Part shown: one piece after another, positions 35,383 through 48,020 of the stretch
Layout: each line of letters opens with the position of its first letter
How positions within the stretch are numbered: the first letter of the stretch is position 1
NCBI GenBank assembly: GCA_003550325.1
Contig: QKWP01002107.1
Coordinates: 21,165-85,164 of the forward strand
DNA from: Gigaspora rosea
Lineage: Eukaryota; Glomeromycota; Glomeromycetes; Diversisporales; Gigasporaceae
Direction of reading: 5' to 3'
Length of the DNA stretch: 64,000 nt
Position numbers and translations under genes: made by a program
The notes under the pieces: generated by a model
What the model saw: only the letters and a program-made list of their open reading frames with translations
What the model was told of the DNA's origin: nothing
The model's database searches: none

Positions 35383-36135
35383 AAGATGAAAAAAGTATAA
35401 AAAAAGAATATGGCCTAACATACATATAGAAAAAGAAAAGAAAAAATGAAAGAAAATAAAGGGAAAAAGAAAAAAGAAAGAATATTCGAGAATATTCCCA
35501 AAAGAATATTCAAGAACATTCTTTGATAAAAATTATATAATACTGCGCAAAGAAACGCCTAACCAGAGTATTATATGTACATAAAAGAAAATAAAAGAAC
35601 AATCTAGAATTTAATCTCCGCAGATCTGCCTATACCTATATGCCACGTCTTATTACATGTCCATTCCTGTTTATTCACCTGCATGACTTTTTTCTGATTA
35701 GAATAGGAACAACAGTGCCGATCTTTTGGAGAGGGTACGCCGAATCTCCTACTTTCCGTCCAAAATTCCAAAAAAAAAACTTTAAGTGAGAATATGATAG
35801 CAGGTGTATGGTTAAATATGTTCTTGTAACAAAGAGCCTTAAAAAGCGTGTTGAAAAACTTATTTTTTTTAGTTTACTGCCTAGCCAAGCTATAGCATCT
35901 TTGTCGACGAAAAAAAACTTCTACCAGAATTTCTTGTAACAAGGGCATCCACTGCCAATTATCTTGCACAACTGACGCTTCTGGCTTGCGTGCTGAATAT
36001 ATAAAGAAGTCCCTTAGGTAGAATGAAAGGTTGACCTTTATAAAAACCAGTATTAGTAGCTACTTCGTTTTTTACTAAAAAAGTTTTTTGTTTTTCTTTT
36101 GTTCAGAAATTTGTACAAGTGATTAATGGGAAGAG
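35383..36135 (-). mobile_element. Retroposon R, copy D (5' subtype 2), 3'-truncated
   Basis: Sense is minus, with the 5' end at about 36135. It closely matches copy C across both the 5' half and the first part of the shared 3' half, including the stem ATATAATACT/AGTATTATAT. The 3' end is cut off at family Y. Confidence 0.85.
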
Positions 36136-36159
36136 TATATAGAAATAGATTTGTATATT

Positions 36160-37292
36160 TTTTTTTTTTGAACTTGATGATCATGTCACGCTTCAATGCT
36201 TTATTGATGATAATTTCCAAAAGAAAATTTTTTGCATCCACCATTTGGTGTTTAAATTGAAGAGTAGCTCACCCGGTTACTATAAAGTACCTAAATACTC
36301 GAGCACCTATGTGCGACCTGCCAAGGGTAATTTAGCCTCATCGGTTTGTATCGATCTATCTCAGAATGATCTGCCCCGAATCACCGACCTGACTTACCAG
36401 CCCGTCATAACCGTCTTCTTTCCTAACCTTCTTCTCCTAGCCTCCTAGGTAGAAGAACTACTAACAAAATAGAAAGAAAAGTAAAAGGATAAAAAAAAAA
36501 TGGGGAGTGCTAAACTAACAAAATGAAAAAAACATGACAAGAAATAAAAGGGAAGGGGATAAACGAAAAAATATAAAAAAAAGAGAAAAGGAGAAAAAGG
36601 CCGAAAAAAAGACGGCCTGTCGACATTATTTTTGCCTGTGCTAGGCTTTAAAAATTATATAGTGTTGTATAGAAGAAATCTAATCTAACACTATATATAT
36701 TCTAGAAAGAGGAAAAGAAAAAAACGTCTAACATCTAGAAATTTCTACACATGATCCCTCCGATCTCTATTACACCAGTCATTGTTTATTTGGTAAGCAT
36801 TAACCCAAATATCCTCGTGGGAGATTTCATTTCGGTAGACGCATTCGGATTTGGAAGGAGTAAACACTGCCGATCTTTTGGAGGGGGTACGCCGAATTGC
36901 CCACTTTTTGTGAAATTTCGAAACGTCCAAAGCAGTCCAGAAAAAGAGTACCAAAATAAAGGAGTTGTAAGAGTTACGCTGTACAGAATAACATATCTAA
37001 CCAAGTATCTACTTCTATTTTCATATCCATAGGTCTTGACAAAGCTCCAGAGTTTCTCTGCTATATCTTTGCTCAATAGCACCAAAGCCCGCCAAGGTGC
37101 CTCGCTTATAAATCTACTGTTCTTTTTCATCTCTATTTCAGTCGCAGAACATACAGTGAATGGACTTTGTACCCGACAGCAGCTTTGGTAGAGTTTTGTT
37201 GTGTGTAAATATATTAACTGCATAGTTTTCGTAGGTCTGAGTTCATAAAAAATTTGGTACGAGGGATTGTCGGAAAGAGTTGACAATTATTT
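36160..37292 (-). mobile_element. Retroposon R, copy A (5' subtype 1), full length
   Basis: 1133 bp between direct repeats AATAGATTTGTATATT (36144-36159 and 37293-37308). Sense is minus, 5' end AACTCTTTCCGACAATCCCT, 3' end a poly(A) (poly-T at 36160-36170). A 166-codon open frame (37286-36786) starts close to the 5' end and includes RALVLLSKDIAEKLWSFVKT; whether it is translated is unknown. No recognised domain. Confidence 0.9.
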
Positions 37293-37405
37293 AATAGATT
37301 TGTATATTATTATATAGTAAGCATTTAATAAATTATAAAATACTATAATATTTATAGTAATATCAATCTTAGGGTTTAGTAATTGGATTTTAATAATTGA
37401 TTATA

Positions 37406-38656
37406 ACTAATTTTCACCCTAGGTGATATCACCTATGTCAGGTGATCATCATTGTTTACATGATCACACCAGTTACACAATATCAGATCTATAAGTATTT
37501 ATTTTTATTTATTTTTTTTTACAGTATTTCTTTTTTTTTACCATAGTTGCTTTTAGTTTATTGTCAGTATTAACTTTCGTTTTCTTGGCTTTTAGATAAC
37601 GGTTTTGTCATCACTGGTGTTGTTAGTTGGTATTGTCGCTTTGGTGTCATCATTGCTTTGGTGTCGTTGTCACTTGGTGTCATTGCTTCAGTATTGTATA
37701 GTTAGAATGCATTTATTTTTGAACGTTTGTTTTTTTAGTGTCGCGTCTTTCTTGGTCATCGTTTGTTGGTGGCACTTGTTGCTTCATTTACGCAATTGCA
37801 TTGCTTGCTGTGCTGTTAGTTAGTGGTTAGATCGTTAGAGTATAGTTACAATGCTTTTACCTTTGAGCTTTTTTTTTTTAGTTCGTGGCATTTCACTTTT
37901 AGTATGTTTTCTTTTTTAGTCCACCTCGTTGTTTTTTGGTGCCTTAAATTTTCTTGACCGTCGTTTGTTGGTGTAGCACTTAGTAGTGCTTTGTTTTCTT
38001 GGCTTTTAGTTAACGGTTTTGATGGTTTTCATTGTTGGTGTACGTCGCTAGTATCATTAGTTGGTATCGTTGCTTTGGTGTTATCACTATGGTACCGATT
38101 CTTATATAACTTCGGTACAAGGTTTTTTTAATATCGGCTGAAGATGAAATTTTGGTTTATTTCGATATGTTTTGTCCTATAGGGTTAGGGTTAGGGTATG
38201 GGTTAAAATAGTGCTAGTTAGATAATATACTGATGTAGTTCAAATTCGATTTATTTAATAAAAAAAAATTTTTCAACTTATTGTCTGAAATTGACAGAGC
38301 ATAGGATCGATTTCTATTCACGTAACAAAAAAATTAATGTGATTGGGGTTAGGGTTAGAGTTAGGTTTGGGTTAAGTTTAGGATTAGAGTATGGTTAGAA
38401 TAAAGGAGTAGAGCGGAGGCGATAGCCATAGCGAGCGACTAATTTTTATAATAAATGCAAAGCGATTATTTTAATTTTCTTTACGTTATACCGAGCCTGA
38501 TTTTAATTGGCCAGCTGCTGATTAAAGATCACATGAACGGAAATTCGATCTTATTTCCCGGTATGTTCTCATACTTTGGACTGACCCAACACGACTCCCG
38601 ACCCGACTTCCAACCCGACTTTCAAACTAGGTGATATCACCTAGGATGAAAGTTAG
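37406..38656. mobile_element. Large MITE with AGGTGATATCACCT boxes
   Basis: Ends CTAATTTTCACCCTAGG and (complement) CTAACTTTCATCCTAGG; each end also carries the 16-bp palindrome TAGGTGATATCACCTA. The interior is T/G-rich with a direct duplication about 410 bp apart (TTTTCTTGGCTTTTAG, then TTAGTTGGTAT). TTAGGG-like stretches lie near 38186 and 38345. The hydrophobic ORF at 37605-37823 is a repeat by-product. Confidence 0.8.
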
Positions 38657-38689
38657 CAACAGTCTAAATAATTTTAGGTTTATTAAAAC

Positions 38690-38850
38690 CCTCTTTTTAA
38701 AAGGACCATTTTGGTAGCTAAATCATCAAAATAGGTTTAGTAATAAAAAGTTATTTACTATTAAATATTAAATATTTAATAGTAAATAACTTTTGATATA
38801 CTGGACCAATTTTGATAATTTAACTATTAAATAATTCTCTCAGAGAAAGA
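38690..38850. mobile_element. Hairpin MITE family Y, copy 2
   Basis: About 160 bp, almost a perfect hairpin around AATATTAAATATTTAATAG; arms contain GGACCATTTTGGTAGCTAAA. The right end has the self-complementary TTCTCTCAGAGAA. A third, partial copy starts at about 39006. Confidence 0.75.
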
Positions 38851-41508
38851 ATTTTAGCAAATCTAATATTATTAAAATCCAATTACTGAATTCTAAGTTT
38901 GATATAAAATTTGTATTACTATAAATACTAATATTTAATATATAATAATATACAAATTTATTTTGATCTTAGAATTTAGTAAATGCATTTTTATAATTTA
39001 GACTTGTTGGAATTCTCTATTTAAGAGGATCATTTTGGTAGTTAAATTATTAAAATTGGTTTAATAAATTATTTTTAATATTTATTATATATAAAAATTT
39101 TAAAAAACATGAAATTTGATTGGCTAATAGAGATATTAGATATAGGCAGATGGGTCTGATTTTGGCAATTTATTATCATATGTAGTAAAAATAAAACAAC
39201 TGATTTTTGAAGGCCCCTTATAATTTTAAATAATACTTCTATTTATAAAATAGACTATCTTAATAAAAAATTTTAAGTAATTTTTTTATTTAATTGTTTA
39301 AAATTGTTTAAAATTGTCCAAATTACTACCCAAAGCTGTTTTGAAATACTGCTCTATAGTATAGATCTCTAGTATTAACAACAAGTATATATGAATAAAT
39401 AAAATATTCAAACTAAAAATAAAGTAAAATTACTCTTCTTAATAAAAGTTTTGATTAAATTGTTGAAATTATTTAATAGTAAAATTGGTGAAATAAATTT
39501 TTCAATATTAAAAATTAATTATAACAAAATTAAATCAAATATAATAATTGTTTTAAATTTAATTTATAGATATATTAAAAATGTTGAAATTGTCATTAAA
39601 ATTATTGTTGAAATTAAAAAAATTAAGAATAAATTTTATTTCCGACTATAATTCAAATAAAGCCTAATTGGGTTTCAAAAAAACAAATACATAAAACAGA
39701 AAAAAACCAAATCAAAAAATAAACAAAACTATATAAATAAATAGTAAATATTAAATTAGCATTATTGGTAGAAAAATCTAGAAAGTATAGTCTAAAATAA
39801 AAAACATATTAGTTAATGACCAACAAGTTTTTTTTTGATCTCTCTTTACTAATCTAAAAGTTCTTAAACATCTTTAGGATCTCTTTTACTCATTTAAAAC
39901 TTAAGTTATTATTTTTGCAAAGATCAATATCGGGTATATAGTTTCTATTTTTTATTATATTTATGTAATAGCTCTATTAAATTTGTCATACAATATTTTA
40001 GATCTTCGGTCTTACAGTATAGGATCTCTAATTTCAAGATCTGCAGTTTTTTAATTTTCATATAACCTACTATATAATCAAATTATCTTTTTATATTAAT
40101 TAATATTCTAATATTTTAAACTAGATTTACTCAATTTTAATATTATTTGTTGACAGATTATATCTTATCTGGTTATTCTTAACCTTGTAGTTATACTAGT
40201 AACTGCATTTGTTCTTTCTTGATTTATCTGAATTCTTAAAAATTAATTAATTATGTTTCTAGCTAAGTTTTGTTTTTTAGTTAAATTCAAACTCATTATC
40301 TTGTGATTATATTTTGATTTGAAAATATTCTTTATTGCACTATTGACCTATGGGTTTATGGCCAAGAAGTTGAAAAGATTGTTCAAATACAAAGACTTTT
40401 TTTAGTTTTGTAATATAAAGCATGTTATTCTAAACAAGATTTCAAAAAAAAATTACAAAAAAAGACATGTTAGTAGCTAAGTAGTTTGAATTGATAATTA
40501 TAACATAATATATTTAATTAGAAAAGTAATTGAACTATATAACTAAATTGATTATAAAAAAGCTATAAAAAAATTTCAAAAAAAAATTTTTTTAATATAT
40601 TAAATACAAAAGAAAGTGTAAAACAAGTTTGAATAATATTTTATTAGTAACTAAATATAGTAGTCCAAACTATAAAGCAAAAAAAAATTAAAGAAAAATC
40701 ATATAATTAAAAATTTTTTAAAAAAATTATAGAATATTAACAAGCTAATAGCTTTAAACAAAAAGCTTTAAAAATTTTACATAAAAATTAAAATAGATAA
40801 ACAAAATAGAAAAATTACAGATAGTATCAAGTATTCAAAAAAGTATTTTAAAAAGAGTAAAATTAGCTTCACAATTTAGAATATTTTAACTAGTGTCAAG
40901 TCAATAAAGACTAAAAAAAGTCTAAATTTCTATGAAAAACTTCTATTCTAGAATCAATAACAAATAGGTATACCAAAGCAATTTTGTAGAAATAGTATTA
41001 CAAAATTAATAAAAGACAAATTTATTCAAATAGTATATAAAAAGTATATTTTATGAATAGAAAAATAATACAACAAGAAGATCTAATAAAAAAAAAGCAA
41101 ATTTAAACCAATTATTAAAAATTTGTTCAAGTTGGCAATAGAAAGTATATTTTTAAGATATCTTAGCCAAATTAAGACCAAAGCAATTTATATATTACTG
41201 TAGTAAATAATAGTAGGGTTTAGTGAACATTTATTTTGAAATACAAAAAAATTTGAAGTTTGCAAGAAGTCTATTTTGTATTATAATACAAAGCTTAAAT
41301 GGCTTTCTACAAAAAAATTAGTAAAAAAAAAAAAAGAAAAAATTAAAAAGATGAAAAAAAGTAGCAACTTTGGAGTTTAAAAAATAAAAATCAAGTAAAT
41401 AGAGAAAAAACAAAAAAAACAAACTATATTAGCTAGCTTCAGATTTATCAAATTGGATAAATAATAGAAAGAGAAAAAGAATTAGAAAAAATATAACAAT
41501 ACAAATAT
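38851..41508. other. Long AT-rich tract, probably decayed repeats
   Basis: Apart from a partial family-Y copy near 39006-39085 I recognise no gene, terminal repeat or conserved motif. Scattered Lys/Asn-rich short frames look like highly mutated element remains. Confidence 0.4.
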
Positions 41509-41527
41509 AGTCACTTCTTTTTAATTT

Positions 41528-42633
41528 TTTTTAAATTCAGCAATCTTGCCTTTTGTGTTTGTAGACTTTATTATACAACTGCGTTTGTGTGTATATTTTA
41601 TTCTACTCTAACAGAAAGCTCACCCGATTTTATCCAAGTGCGACCCATCTAGCAAAATTTTGCCTCAATTCAGATTCTCAACTTACTGAGAATATGGTCC
41701 CTCCTATCACTGGCTGGCACGTGCTAACCATATCAAGATTGCCTTCTTTTTAAACTTTCTTCTCCTAACTTTTCTAGTAGAAAGAACCTACTACAAGAAA
41801 AACTACAACAAGTAAGGAGAAATAAATAAAAGGAAGAATAAAATGGGGAATAACAACTACTATCTAAACGACAAACCAAATTCAACAAGAAAAATAAAAT
41901 AAAAAGAAAGAAGAAAAAAGCAAAAAGAAAGAAATACATGATAGCACTATTAAAGCCTGTACAAGACTATAAAAATTATATAGTATTGTACAAGGAACCA
42001 CCTTATACTATATACTATATGTACATCAAAAAAAAAGAAAAAGAAAAGTCTATACGCCTAAAAGAATGTTCTAGAAAGAAATTTTATTACGTCATCCCTC
42101 CCGACCTTTGATATGTCCTTGTTATTTATCATGTACACAGAAACGGACCTCACTCATGACGTCGATTCCAATTCGGAAAGCGCAATCCCAATTTGGAAGG
42201 AGTAAACACTGCTGATCTTTTGGAGAGGATAAACCTAAATGCCCACTTTTTGAAATTTCGAAAAGACCAAAAGAACTCAGGGAAAAAGACCAAACCAGAA
42301 GGAGTTTGAAGGAGTTACGCTATATAGAATAACATATCTAACCAAGCCTCTACTTCTATTTTCATATCCATAGGACTTGACAAAGCTCCAGAGTTTCTCT
42401 ACTACATCTTTGCTCAATAGCACCAAAGCCTGCCAAGGTGCCTCGCTTAAAAGTCTGCATATTTTTTTCATCTCTATTTCAGGCGCAAAACATCCAGTGA
42501 GTGAACTTTGTACCCAACAGCAGCTTGGTGAAGTTTTGTTGTATATAGATATGTTAACTATAGAGGTTTCGTAGGTTGGTATTCTTGAAAAGTTTGGTAC
42601 GAGGGATCGTTGAAAAGAGTTTTTTGAAAATTC
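41528..42633 (-). mobile_element. Retroposon R, copy B (5' subtype 1), full length
   Basis: 1106 bp between direct repeats AGTCACTTCTTTTTAATTT (41509-41527 and 42634-42652). Sense is minus; 5' end AACTCTTTTCAACGATCCCT; poly-T at the left end. An open frame of 120 codons (42639-42277) corresponds to that of copy A, with QALVLLSKDVVEKLWSFVKS. Stem TATATAGTAT/ATACTATATA is present. Confidence 0.9.
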
Positions 42634-42841
42634 AGTCACTTCTTTTTAATTTGATCTCTTTCTAATCTGAACCTATTAAATTTTCTTAAATCTGAACAAA
42701 ATTTTCTAAAATATTTGTAAATTTTATTATAAAGTTCGAATTAGCTATATATAACCTTTTGAAGCCTAAACTTTTTCAAATTTTTACATAGTAAAAATTA
42801 GCAGTTCTAGCAATTCGAACTAAATAGAGTTGACTATATAT

Positions 42842-43170
42842 GGAGTATTACATATTAAAACAGCCCTTTTTTGCAATTTTTTGAAAATTGAATTTTTATT
42901 AGATTTATATAAATTTTGACATAATTAATTTTTTTTAATTATAAATAAAAATCGATTTGTATAATAAAAAATCAAGATAATTGTAAAAGAAAAATTACAT
43001 GAGGCCATATAAGACCAACATATCATGAGATTACCTGATAGTCACCTATTATATTTGACCAAACAAAATAGTGAAATGTAACTAATTCTGGATCAGTCTG
43101 AAAATCAAAACAAATGATTAAACTCAATTATTTCAAAATAAATTATAGTTGGTTTAATATGTAGCACCCC
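42842..43170. mobile_element. MITE family M1, copy 2
   Basis: 329 bp, same interior as 3707-4033 (TTTGACATAATTAATTTTTT, AATCGATTTGTATAATAAAA, CAGTCTGAAAATCAAAACAA). Arms are more diverged and the right end still reads GGGGTGCTACATATTAAA when complemented. Confidence 0.85.
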
Positions 43171-43844
43171 ATATACTCAAAATACAAACCAAATAGTAAC
43201 TTAAGAGATTATTTAAAAAAAGGCAATATAATTAGCAAAAGAACAATAATTAAAACCAAGTGTTTAAGAAAATTCTTAAATGACTGGTAGCAATTAAGAA
43301 AAAACAGAAGTAAAAAGACCCAAATTACTCTTAAAATTGTTATAGTTGTTTTAATAAAACTTAGTAATCTTGTATAAAAAGAAAACAAAACAGAACAAAA
43401 CAATAGATATAAGAATAGTATACAATGTTTTAAAACTTTGAATATTGTATATTACAATATAAATAGTATCAAAAGCAAAGGCACAAATTAGAAGGTTTAC
43501 TTGATCAGATATTAGAAAAAGAAATATATAGCAAAAATAGTAAAAACAAATATTTTAGAAAAAGATAAAAGGTTTTTTTTTCTTAATAGTAGCAAATATA
43601 AATATTTTGAATCAGTACAAATAAAAATAAGAAAAAAGATCTAGGAATTGGTTTTTTGATTAGTAAGAACTAGAAAAAGCATTTGGGACATATAGAAAGA
43701 ATTAATAAATACTTGTTAAAAATACACTTGTTTTTTAAACAATTGGAGCTAGTTATAATAGTAATATATATTCTACTAATAATTTCAAAATAGCAAAAAA
43801 AGTGCAACAAAAAATAGTAAAAAGTATTATAAGAAAAAAGAATT
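43171..43844. other. A-rich tract
   Basis: Lys-rich fragments with many stops, continuing beyond the retroposon at 45091. Possibly a decayed element into which copy C was inserted. Not identified. Confidence 0.35.
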
Positions 43845-43862
43845 AGAACAATTTATTATTAT

Positions 43863-45072
43863 TTTTTTAATATTAGCCTGGTGATCATGCCATTTTTTAT
43901 TCATAAAAGTAGGATAGTTACATTATCAAATGCTATTACTACCCCCGGCTTCTTCTAGCCTTACATCTAAAAAACAGCTTGTCCGGTTACTTAAAAGCAC
44001 CTGTCCGTGACCTGCTAGAGTAGAATTAGCTTCACTATTGCCAGAATTCTTTCAAATCCCTCTATCGCTAGATCATTAGCTGAGTTCCATGGCTCGTCAT
44101 GACCACATTTTTCCTTATAAACTTCTTCCACCTAGATCCTGGCAGAATAGTTATCTAACTAATATCTGCATTATACAACTAAAGAAAAAGAAAAAAAACA
44201 AATTGAAAGAAAGGGTAAAAAAGGGGAACAAAAAGAGAAGGAAAGAATAAAAGGAGGAAATACTACACAACCTAAGTGAAAAACCAAAATAAAAAAAAAG
44301 GACAAGATGAAAAAAGCATAAAAAAAAATATGGACTGACATACATATAATAGAAAAAGGAATATAAAAAGAAAGAAAATAGAAAAGAAAAATGAATATCC
44401 TAGAATATTCTATTAAAAGAATATTCAAGAATTTTCTTCGATAAAAATTATATAATACTGCGCAAGGAAACGCCTCGCCAAAGTATTATATGTATACAAA
44501 AGGAAATAAAAGAACAATCTGGAATTTAATCTTCACAGATCTGCCTACTTCTATGCGCCACATCTCATTACGCGTCCATTCCTGTTTATCCACCTGCATG
44601 CCTTCTTCCCGATTAGGATAGGAACAACAGTGCTGATCTTTTGGAGGGGGTACGCTGAATTTCCCACTTTCCGTTCAAAATTCCAGAAAAAAACTTCAAG
44701 CGAGAATATGATAGCAGGAGTATGGTCAAATATGTTCTTGTAGCCAAAAACCTTAAAGAGTGTGTTGAAAAACTCATTTTTTAGTTCACCACCTAGCTAG
44801 ACTATAGTACCTTCGTCGACAAAAGAGAACTTCCACCAGAATTTCTTGTACCAAGGGCATCCACTACCAATTATTTTGCACAACTGACGCTTCTGGCTTA
44901 TGTGCCGAATATATAAAGGAGTCCCCGGACTGGGAAAATCTAGCAAAAGCAGGTTGATCTTTATAAAAACCAGTATTAATAGCTGCTTTGTCTTTTACTA
45001 AAAAATTTTTTGTTTTTCTTTTGTTCGGAAATTTGTACAAGTGATTGACGGGAAGAGTTGAGTTTTGTAGTA
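43863..45072 (-). mobile_element. Retroposon R, copy C (5' subtype 2), full length
   Basis: 1210 bp between direct repeats AGAACAATTTATTATTAT (43845-43862 and 45073-45090). Sense is minus; poly-T at the left end. The 5' half differs from copies A and B but the 3' half from GTACCCCCTCCAAAAGATC onward is shared. The 5' half has a short frame with TGFYKDQPAFARFSQSGDSF. Stem ATATAATACT/AGTATTATAT is perfect. Confidence 0.9.
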
Positions 45073-45090
45073 AGAACAATTTATTATTAT

Positions 45091-46280
45091 AAGTAACTTA
45101 AATTATATTATAGATATAGAAAAAATTATAGTAATCTAAAAAAAAACAAAAAAAAAGTTTGCTCTATTTAACTAGTCTAAAAAAATACTTTAATTTTAAA
45201 ACAAGAGAGTTGATATAGTTAAATAGAAAATTAGCAACAAAAATAGACCAAATATAAATATTATCTGATCTAGTAGCAGAAAAAAATACAAAAAAGTAAC
45301 ATGTATTCAAGTAATAATTATAAGTTTGTTAAACAAATATTTAGATAGAATAGCTTATTTTAAACTAAAGTATACAGAGATTAGAAGAAAGAAATATTTG
45401 TATACCAAATATCTTTTTGACTAAACAAGTAAAAAAACTAAAAAAGCTTTAGTTCAGAAAATACAATAATTTACAAGTAGTCAAAGATAGTAAATTAGAT
45501 AAAGTATAGAATTGTATTATTAAAAGTTTTAAAGAAATAGCAAATAGAACCCTTTTTAAGAAATAAGTTTTTAATACTTTAGTAAATAGAAGAAAAAAGT
45601 TAAAAAAAACAACAAAATTTGCAAAAGTTACAACAGGTTTTAGGAAAATTATCAATATAGCAAAGAAAAATTTTAACTCTAAATCAAATTTTCAAAAAAA
45701 GAATTTGGTAAAATCAATAAAAATTTAGAAGTCTAAATACAAATTTGGATCAGAAATCCAACAAGTAAATAGAATTATTACAAAAGATAAAATAAAGGGT
45801 TTAAAAAGTTGATAGAAGATTTTAAATAAAAGAAAAAAAGAAACTAGAAAATCTGAAAAAAAGACAGATTGAAAAAAATATTAGTAAAAGGTGCAGAATA
45901 AATAAAAGTAAGTAGTGAAGAATATTAAAAAAAATTTGCTAGAAAAACTAAGCAAGAAAATCATAATAGACAGAATCTTCAAACAGGAAGAAAAATCTTT
46001 GGCTCTAATTATAAATTCAGCTCAGATCAAAAAAAAACTAAAAGGTACTTTTGCAATTAGTTTATTAATAAAAGAAATTTAAAATTTAATGAGATAGAAG
46101 ACAAGTAGAAAAAATATATATACCAAAATATCAATTGCTAAAAATTGGTTTAGAAATCTTAATGCAAAAATTATAAAAAATGAATAGAAACTAATGTTAA
46201 AGAGTTTAAACAAAATTCTGTAACCTTTTTTTTTCTAAAAAATCATCTGATTTGTTATTTCTCTAAGTATATAGATAAAA
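45091..46280. other. A-rich tract
   Basis: Continuation of the sequence left of copy C; Lys-rich broken frames. A fragment of repeat W (AAAAATCATCTGATTTGT) lies near 46240. Confidence 0.35.
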
Positions 46281-46331
46281 TCAATAGAAATAGAACAAAT
46301 TTATTAGATAATTTTGTTCTATTTCTATTGA
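46281..46331. repeat. Perfect 19-bp stem hairpin
   Basis: TCAATAGAAATAGAACAAA and its exact complement, with a 13-nt loop. Confidence 0.9.
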
Positions 46332-46342
46332 CTTTTTTTCAC

Positions 46343-46558
46343 ATAGATCTTTGTCTTGAAAATCATTTTCAATCAGGCCAATTCAGACAAATTAAATCTA
46401 CATACCAATTTGTACAGTATTTATAAGTAAATCATTTTTGACTTATAGTTTATCGAATAAACTATTGAATCATAAAAGTAAAGGATGATTTACATATAAA
46501 CATGAATCAGTATGCAGAAATATCAAAATGTGATTTTCAAGGCAAAGACCTTTATAAT
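46343..46558. mobile_element. MITE with GTCTTGAAAATCA ends
   Basis: Left GATCTTTGTCTTGAAAATCA, right (complement) GGTCTTTGCCTTGAAAATCA; about 216 bp with further inner complementarity around AAATCATTTTTGACTTATAG. Confidence 0.75.
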
Positions 46559-47098
46559 AATTTTTTAGGCAAATTTATTTGAAGTAGCCTACAGATTAAG
46601 AGATAATACTGTAATTAGCTAGTATATACATTATAATATGGTGCTGATAGCTTTAACTCTGAAATCATGTGATTTTGTTCACTTTTTCTTAAGATCATGT
46701 GATATGGGTTAAGACAATCAGAAGGCTGCAAATCTATATACTATCATAGTAATTTTACCAGAATAAACCGGAAGTAGACTGTCATTTAATCTAAAATATG
46801 AGCATGTTCTAAAAATAAATAAAATTTTGTCTGAATAGCTCCGATACTAATAAAATTTATGAAATTTAGTATAACATGTGATTTGTATAAGGCAATTTGA
46901 TTGGACAAAGAGAGAAACTACTACTCTATCAGTTTGGGTTTTAATTTAAATTTAAACTACAAGTTTTGTTCTTAAAGACAAGAAGAACTAATCTTGTAGA
47001 TTAGTTTTACATTTTATAAATTTTTAAAAGAGGAGTAGCATTTTTTGTAAAGCTATTTTTTATATAAAGTTAAAGCTATCGGCACCATATATTTAAAA
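46559..47098. other. AT-rich spacer
   Basis: Repeated ATCATGTGAT words near 46663-46702; no gene. Confidence 0.4.
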
Positions 47099-47284
47099 TA
47101 CCATATGTTAAACAACACCCGAATAAAAGCAACCCCCAGATTTTTGGAACCAAAAATTTGACTAAAGTTGTTATGTTCTAATAATAAAATCGGACTCGAA
47201 TAGAAGCAACCCCTTCATTTTAGCTCGAAAAAATTCTCATTTTTTTTGCAACATTTTGGTTGCTTTATTCGGTAACATATGGTA
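47099..47284. mobile_element. MITE with TACCATATGTTA ends
   Basis: Both ends read TACCATATGTTA and, after a few bases, CGAATAAA and GCAACC inward. About 186 bp. Confidence 0.75.
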
Positions 47285-47873
47285 ATAAAAATAACTTGGA
47301 GCATCAAATAAAATTGTAAATACCACATAATATTACTATTCTAAACCAGTATTGCCATTAATAATTCAAAAGAGCAATTAAATATATAAAGTTAATAGAA
47401 AATAGGTAAATGTTTTCTAAACAAAAAAAAATTTCTTTTTAACTTTATATTAAAATATCTTAACAATTAAACCAAATTTTAATAAAAATTTTTTTTTATT
47501 TGATTCTATATATAAATATGGTTATAGAATTAAAATACGGTAGATAAATTTGTTTAATAATTAGTTTAAAATATTTTAAAGTTTAAAAATTTTATTAAAA
47601 ATCATTTGGCATATATAGAATTTATAGAATTTGCAATCTTTATATTTTTTAATGGCATAGTTGTATTGTATAAATTTGCGTAATTCGAAATTTTTTATAA
47701 ATTTTGTTACAGCAAGTGGCTACGAACTTGCAAATTCTGTAATCTGAAATTTTAGAAATTTTAATAAGAGAGACCCTTAGAAATATACCGACTTTATAAT
47801 TTTCTCTGAGTGTGCTAGCTTAGATCTAAGTGATAAAACTCTTATGAAATCGCTCTCGTCCTTTTTAAGTGCG
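47285..47873. other. AT-rich spacer
   Basis: No feature recognised. Confidence 0.4.
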
Positions 47874-48020
47874 TTATATTTTAATTTGTTTAATATTATC
47901 TTGACAGTATCTTTGTATTTTTGGATCATTTCTGTTTGACATTCCAACATATTCCGCTGTTAACCTTAATTGCGTCAAATAAACTCGATATGATAACGAT
48001 AAAATAAAAATGTATACCAT
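47874..48020 (-). CDS. Short ORF of unknown status
   Basis: 48 codons from ATG at 48020 to TAA at 47874, including TQLRLTAEYVGMSNRNDPK. The composition is more protein-like than the AT-rich surroundings. No family recognised and no splice partner could be fixed. It could be a chance frame or a terminal exon of a gene whose first exon is at 48786-48589. Confidence 0.25.
   Translation of the reverse strand: MVYIFILSLSYRVYLTQLRLTAEYVGMSNRNDPKIQRYCQDNIKQIKI

Noticed and set aside
36160-37292. Interpretation of the R family as solo LTRs
   Set aside because: Target duplications of 16-19 bp and a poly(A) end do not fit LTR integration (4-6 bp duplications, TG...CA ends).
37605-37823. Hydrophobic 72-residue ORF
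   Set aside because: Produced by T/G-rich internal repeats of a MITE; no start context or homologue.
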